From Jaapia argillacea MUCL 33604 (taxonomy: Eukaryota > Basidiomycota > Agaricomycetes > Jaapiales > Jaapiaceae): a DNA stretch of 64,000 bases. A program made the position numbers and the translations under genes. The stretch lies in contig KL197739.1 in the NCBI GenBank assembly GCA_000697665.1, positions 313,673 to 377,672 of the forward strand, in the 5' to 3' direction. The stretch's first letter is position 1. Each line of letters begins with the position of its first letter. The notes below the pieces were generated by a model that was not told where the DNA came from, made no database searches, and saw only the letters and a list, made by a program, of their open reading frames with translations. This document shows, piece after piece, positions 58,441 through 64,000 of this stretch.

Positions 58441-59956
58441 CTGCAGGAGCCCTGTCTATCATTGCAATGAGATTGTCTGAGAGTGAGACTGATGGTAGTT
58501 CAGCAATGACTATACACTGTAGCCTAGGAGTATGTTTAGTTCAGAAATGCCATGAACTCACGGCGATCGGTAGTACTTACTGTTGAGCAGGGGCACATCC
58601 TCGCCTGATACAGTATCAGAGGCTGGTTTAAGGGGCCAACGTGAGCAGCATGTTTTCGTTTGGTGGGGGTGTGCTCCAATAGCTCGCCGTTGGGCAATAC
58701 TCGAGACGCAGTGAATACTAAGAAAGGAGGTTTTTGTGATCTCATCATCACAGTTATCCCAGGTTATCCCACGCGGTCAACGATCTAACTTTTGCTTCAA
58801 GTTGCTTGGTCGACCATCAACTTGCCTCGCTTGTTATGTCCTTCACGGCTGTAACACGGAATGTAAACTGGTGACCGCTGTCCTCATACCCCACCATGAC
58901 TTGCTGGCACGCCTTTTTGATCATATCCTCCCAAGAGCTGAACCATTCCACAAACCTAACCTGCCGGAACGAAGCCAGATGGTGAATTACCCTCAAGAAA
59001 GATTGAAGACGAGACACGTCTTCCGGGCCCAACCTCCTCGCGTCTACATATCAGTTCTCCCAGCATGTCTCCCCTCACATCCCAGATGCCTTACCACACT
59101 CTTCTGCTGGATATATGCGCCTTACCGAGCCATCCACCTTCTATCAGTACTGTATCCAGGATTCCGTCATTGAACCCACAACCAGAGATTGCTCTTACAG
59201 GCTTGGAGAGGTCAACAAGATTCATTCACTGATTTCGCCAAGTTTTGAGACGACGTTCCAGGTACACCTTCCACCATGTCTCCTCCGAGCCTGGCGTTGA
59301 GCTCTTTCGTGTCCTCTTCCCTCCTACCTGATGGTGGCCGCCTGGAGGATGTCCCCTAGGAGTTCTTTTCAATTCCCCGCCGAAGCACCCTCGAAACGAA
59401 AGGGTTACCAGCTCGCAGACAGCCGCATTCAACTTTGGGATCCCGAGACTAGTGTTGTTCGAATCTTGTCGCTCACAGTGCTCTCGTTCTGTGAATCTAC
59501 GTTTCTACTATCACTCGCCGTCGCAACATTCATTGAGTCCGCTTTGGATCGGCGCCTTGCAGATGTGCGCTCGCACAGGTTTGTCTCATCCACGTATCTC
59601 GAATCACAACTCACGGGTATCTCCAGTTGTAGGGGAGCGACTCGTCCCTGTGTGGCATTGGCACGCTTATGCTGTGTAGGAACTATCTGAGGGATGCGGG
59701 AGCGGTCGTGTTGAAGTGTCATCTTGTACTGGGGAATGCACAGGGTTTCGGCTAATGGTCGACTACTGAGGTTTTCCTCCAGCTGGTGTATTCTCGTGGA
59801 AGGAGCTGACACATGTTGGCAGGTAATGGATGGGCAGTGGGAAATGCCAAGAGCCCTGGCAATGGTGCGAAGGTCGCCCCTTGCGAATGGGATGAAGAGC
59901 CAACGATCCGAGCCGGCGAATTGGGGCCCTCGAGATTCACGACACGATGTATTCAC
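58440..59956 (-). other. Decayed minus-strand gene region, family D copy 2
   Basis: Counterpart of 50942-52477. A minus-strand piece reads FRQVRFVEWFSSWEDMIKKA, and another reads RALGISHCPSITCQHVSAPS (compare RALGISHHRSMTYQHLSAPS in copy 1). No continuous model was found. Confidence 0.3.
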
Positions 59957-60594
59957 CTGTCGTAAGTGGCCATGTTCTCATTACAAGTGATGATGGAATG
60001 CGATCATCTTGTTGACGAACCTTTCATTTTATCTGCCTCTCCCCGCCTCGTGTCCTACGTTTCCACCACATTGACATCGACATAGCAAGCTCTCCAGACT
60101 GTTCTCAATTCCAACACGTCCCTTGATGACGCGGCGCGCATGGCTATAATGTGACGGACTCTCGGCGCAGCGATGTAGGATACAAATGCACATACTGAAG
60201 CACGTAGGTCTGGGTACACATTCTCGCCAACTCTGGGTGCGTTTGTTCCGACTTTCTTCGTCTCCTTCTCCGCCAGACTTTCAGTTCTCGTCCTTCCCTA
60301 TCTATCATGTCGAGCGACGCCTCTCCGCTTGTCCATTTCTGCCCAGACGTGCTGTCAATACCCATGATAGGCGAAGGGAAGATACATGCGTAAAGCTTGA
60401 GGTTGGTTTGGGTACTATATGGCGGCGACCTGGTCTCTGAAGGGGCTGACGGGAGCAATGCATGTCGTCAATCTTCGCAGCACATTTTCTTTTTGCTTGA
60501 AGAATCAAAGGAGATATGCCCAAGTTCAATCCTACTAAGGAAATCCCTTCCACTGAGGAGCGAGAAATATAAGAGAATATCTCTAAATATCGTA

Positions 60595-63003
60595 TCATCT
60601 TTCCCACCAATCTTTGCCATCCCAATGTTCTTCCCAATCTTCGTCTTTCGAATCGTCTTCCCAAAGGAATGGACGTGACCCATCTGGCCTATCCCTACCC
60701 ACTAAGACATATATGGGACCCTTCGTGATAGAGGCAACCAATTCTGGTATATGCAACTTGTTGCTGAACGCAAAGAACAGTTGTGTTCCACGGGAGAGCC
60801 TATCGTCAGAATGATTGGGAATACCATTCTTGAGCTCCCGACAACAAATCCAATTCCTTCCCAACCCATTTCGTTCTATCACGAGTGGTGGTTCAGCAGA
60901 TGACCAGGATGGCAATGCTTCAGCATCGACCCATGAGCAGTAGCGGTGGTCAAACCACAGTCGAAGGGAGGTGCTGCTTCCCAGGTTGAGATGTGAGCTG
61001 AACAGCCAACAACTGTCATTCTGTCAGGACGAGAAATCCGTGAGTGAACAAATGCCAGATTGACAACACAGAAACAAGGGCTGACCTTGCGGGTTGGTCT
61101 GCGATGATGGGGACAGTAATCCCAAGCATAGTGGCGCGTTACTCCCATCTTCTGGAGGGTCTGCGACATATCTTGACGTGACCTCAAGGCAGCTATCAAG
61201 GCCTGCTCGAGTCCACTTGCTTGTTTGCGGGTATCCTTGTTGCTATCTCTCGACTTCTCCGCCAGGATACCCAGGATTTCCTCCGAGCATGTAATATGTT
61301 GTATGGCAATCCTCAAGATGTGGCAGAAACACTGAGTGGCGGATTTGGTCCACTTGACATGGTTGTCAAATCGGTGCACACTAATGCTGTGATGTGAGAA
61401 CAACAATGATCGAGGCAATAAGGAACTCATATAGAACTAACCTGAAGACGGTGTTGATAAGATCACGACAAAGCTGCTTCATCCGTTGGGGTGAAATCGC
61501 CCTGACAATATCACAGCTGTCGGGGCCACTGCGATACCATGACCATTCCCGCAGGAAGTTTCGGTAGACCAGCGCAAATGGATCTGTATAGTAAGAGACA
61601 ATTTGCGAAAGGTGAAGCCCGCCTGAGGGTGACCTGATCTGGTCAAGTCGCTGAATGATGCTCAGGAGGTCTTGTTGAATTAGATGGTTGAGGGAACAGC
61701 ACAACCATCCATCATCAGGTTTAGAGAGCCACCTCGCCGTAATATTCAATAATGTGTCCCTCATAGGGATGTGAATTGCATCCTCTACATAAGCTTAGGT
61801 GAAACAAACTGTCACCAGATTGACTGAACACTTACCCAAGCCATTATCTTGCAGAATGGATTGACAAACGGGAATCGCTACGGCTTTCCAGAAGTCGTGG
61901 CATTTAGAATACACGTTATATAACAACACGAAGTTCAATACTTCGTCAACCAGTTTGTAGAAGGTGATGCGAGTTAATGGGTCGGAACTTTGGGCCTTCG
62001 AAATCCATGACGGAAAGATGAATTGTATTTCCGGCGAAAATTTCCACGAGAGACCAAATTTGTTCTCGCAAACGTAGGTGGCTGCCAACACGTCACTCTC
62101 TGAATACCTAAGCACACACCAGTGTCAATACCAGTCAATCCAAGTTGGTGTATGTTAAATAGATACCTCGAGTATTGAACCATCCTTTCGTAATGGCCGG
62201 GGGAGCACGTACCCTGCTTAATCTCGGCGAGGACCTGGGATTCAGAAAGGAGCACCAGTGCTCTTCGCGACGGAGCGAGGAGCAGATCACGAGTTTGATC
62301 ACGCCTCGGGAGGGACGACAGGTATGTATGGTTCCGCTCAATCCAATCCAAGGTGCCGTTGACCAGAAACACAGAGAGGAGGCCAGGAAACTACAGAGAT
62401 GAGGGTTAAGATGTAGTATGTAGCAAGATATTGATTGACGTAGTTATCGTCTCTGCCGAGTCCACAAGATATATTAGAACACTCGGCACAAGGACAGTCA
62501 TGTGGGAGCATACCTGAGGAATGCGACCAATTTTCGGCAATCCGCTTGAACCCCCTGGTAGCGATGACTTTGTCCATCTCCTCCATCATGAAAATTGGTT
62601 GGGATAGTTTGGTAGCACCTTCCACGAGTAATAGAAACGGGCGAGGGGGTTGGAGGAAACGAACTGAGCGATGACCAGCGACAGCAGGAGCGATTGTGTA
62701 TCCAATACTCCTCCTCCACTCATCCAGCCGCAATTCCTGTACCCTTTCCAGCTTTGTGATAATACGATCAAAGATGGCATTCGGCCCCATTCCCAAGCGC
62801 TCTGCAACATTTCCCACCAGCTTCTCGAACCCTATACCAGTCTTCGATATCCATTTCCCCACTATGCGGCCCGGGCCAACAAGGTCGGACGCCGTCGAAT
62901 CGCTTGCACCATCAGCCTCTACAGTGAGGCCAAAGCGACCGAGATCGTCGACGAGCGCAGGTATTTCTTCCACACGCGCTGCGAACGGGCAAGAGAGATC
63001 CAT
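60595..63003 (-). pseudogene. Unknown-function protein gene, family C copy 2, probably broken
   Basis: Same exon series as 53190-55558: FEKLVGNVAERLGMGPNAIF, PRRDQTRDLLLAPSRRALVL, LLSIIQRLDQIRSPSGG, YRNFLREWSWYRSG, DTRKQASGLEQALIAALRSR, and a C terminus KGPIYVLVGRDRPDGSRPFL ending in an acidic, Trp-rich stretch (DEDWEEHWDGKDWWER). Two defects are seen relative to copy 1. The ATG of copy 1 is GTG here, leaving ATG 63003 seven codons downstream. One extra base at the start of the second exon (near 62385) shifts the frame. The rest is cleaner than copy 1. Alternative splicing could rescue the frame, so the call is tentative. Confidence 0.5.
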
Positions 63004-63229
63004 GTCGCCAGAGGGAAAGGACACAATGGTGAGAGACGAAGGGAGGCAACGTGGTACCAGCACATCAGCGGTGTATCAAAGGAAAGGCTTAGACGCTGGC
63101 ACAGGAGTGCACAGCATGGGAGCGTGGGCCGTCAAGTGCTGTGTGGTGATAACGCACTGCAATCATTGGGCAGTACAAAGTGAGCCATAAGAATCCGAGC
63201 AGGCAAACATCAAATCCTTCGTCACATTC

Positions 63230-64000
63230 AGTCTCCCAACGAAAGTCGCTCTGATGATTCTCAGCCCCAAAAGCATCAATCAGCTTCGCAGCTTCCTCCG
63301 TCCCATTCACCACAGGCCTCACCGTCTCCCTCGTCAACCATAAATATGTGCCTCGCCCTCCGTCAAGAATGCCAATGTCTAAACGTCAGGTTGATCCTCT
63401 CCCAATGGGCGAGCATTTCTTTCTCGGACTCGAGGTGGAAAGGTCGCTTGTCGGCTCTGACACCATATCACCGCATCTTGTCCGTGTTCAAGCCAGGGAA
63501 GAAGTTTGTGATGTGACGTGATGGGATCCCTGTGTCTCTCCCCCTCTCGATCGGTACGGGTAGCATCCTGCTTCAGTCGCTGAGCACCGATGCTGACGTT
63601 CACGATACTCGATCACGAACGACGTCGAGAGTCTTGTCAGAATGCTTGCAGATGTGTTCTGCGCCTGATGGATTAGGACGCAGTTGGCGGGATGGTTCAG
63701 TGCTTTCTCGACGTAACAGCGGATTAGGGAGAGTGTGGGGGAGAAGAGGAGGCGAAGCGATTCGTCTGCTGGGCGTCGGTAGATTGGGAACTTTGAAGAA
63801 GATATCAGGCGCGTGTTAAGACGTTTCGAGGATAGGTGGGGGAAATGACATACCTCGCATCTTCAACGACTTCTCCCTTAACGCCGACTATTCAGGCTCT
63901 GGGGACTGCTTCTCCTGGTAATTGCGAGTCCGTCAATGTAAAGCTACGGCTCTCAAACTTTAGAGATACGTACCTCGATGGTGCATGACATGCCACTTGA
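63230..64000 (-). other. Decayed minus-strand gene region, family E copy 2
   Basis: Minus-strand segments include ADESLRLLFSPTLSLIRCYV (continuing EKALNHPANCVLIHQ) and PFHLESEKEMLAHWERI. They are clearer than in copy 1 but still not joined into one frame. The gene probably starts beyond the window edge. Confidence 0.35.

Larger units (their letters stand above)
58440..64000. repeat. Tandem unit 2 (cut by the window end)
   Basis: Second copy of the unit at 50940-57180. It ends at or just beyond the window edge and lacks the roughly 700-nt insertion seen in unit 1. Confidence 0.75.

Noticed and set aside
1-64000. Retroelements, integrases, reverse transcriptases or virus-derived genes
   Set aside because: No reverse transcriptase, integrase, capsid or protease motifs and no long terminal repeats were seen in any frame.
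1-64000. tRNA or rRNA genes and CRISPR arrays
   Set aside because: No cloverleaf with a GGTTCGAATC-like T-arm and no regularly spaced short repeats were found by eye; a tRNAscan run would settle the tRNA question.

Overview
The window looks like nuclear DNA from an agaricomycete (mushroom-forming basidiomycete) fungus. Genes are split by many short introns (mostly about 50-75 nt, GT...AG). Several families are typical of that group: DUF6533 seven-helix membrane proteins, small secreted cysteine-rich proteins, and F-box proteins of the 'LPTELLVRI...CRxVSKxF' type. There is also a classical eukaryotic SUMO gene. I found no bacterial, organellar or viral genes, and no tRNA or rRNA genes.

Layout. 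0-4.5 kb: the 3' end of an unidentified gene, then mostly gene-poor DNA with a relic of an F-box exon. 4.5-8.15 kb: left arm of an inverted duplication carrying an 84-aa secreted protein gene. 8.6-17.2 kb: an unidentified Ser/Pro-rich protein gene and an 11-exon gene for a 1161-aa protein built from about three 210-aa repeats. 18-26.3 kb: three DUF6533 membrane-protein genes, the first broken. 27.0-27.6 kb: SUMO. 28.35-31.96 kb: a 1143-aa multi-pass membrane protein with a long disordered tail. 34.4-38.6 kb: a tandem array of three 148-aa secreted cysteine-rich proteins, each with its own TATA box. 40.0-42.2 kb: a J-domain (Hsp40-like) protein gene. 42.96-46.57 kb: right arm of the inverted duplication with the second 84-aa secreted protein gene. 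46.86-48.27 kb: an intact F-box gene. 48.6-50.8 kb: the second copy of the J-domain gene. 50.9-64.0 kb: two direct copies of a unit of about 7.46 kb carrying decayed minus-strand genes of unknown function.

The left half is ordinary gene space. From about 34 kb on, nearly everything exists in two or three copies: tandem, direct and inverted. Duplicated secreted-protein, J-domain and F-box genes next to broken copies of the same kind of sequence suggest a fast-evolving accessory region. No shared pathway can be read from the genes. SUMO and the F-box protein both belong to ubiquitin-type modification, but nothing in the sequence links them.

Exon models for the 1161-aa, 1143-aa, SUMO, F-box, J-domain, DUF6533 and secreted-protein genes were built by hand from splice sites and reading-frame continuity. 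All phases close without stops. Models called approximate are not at that standard. Degrees of similarity were judged by eye, not computed.
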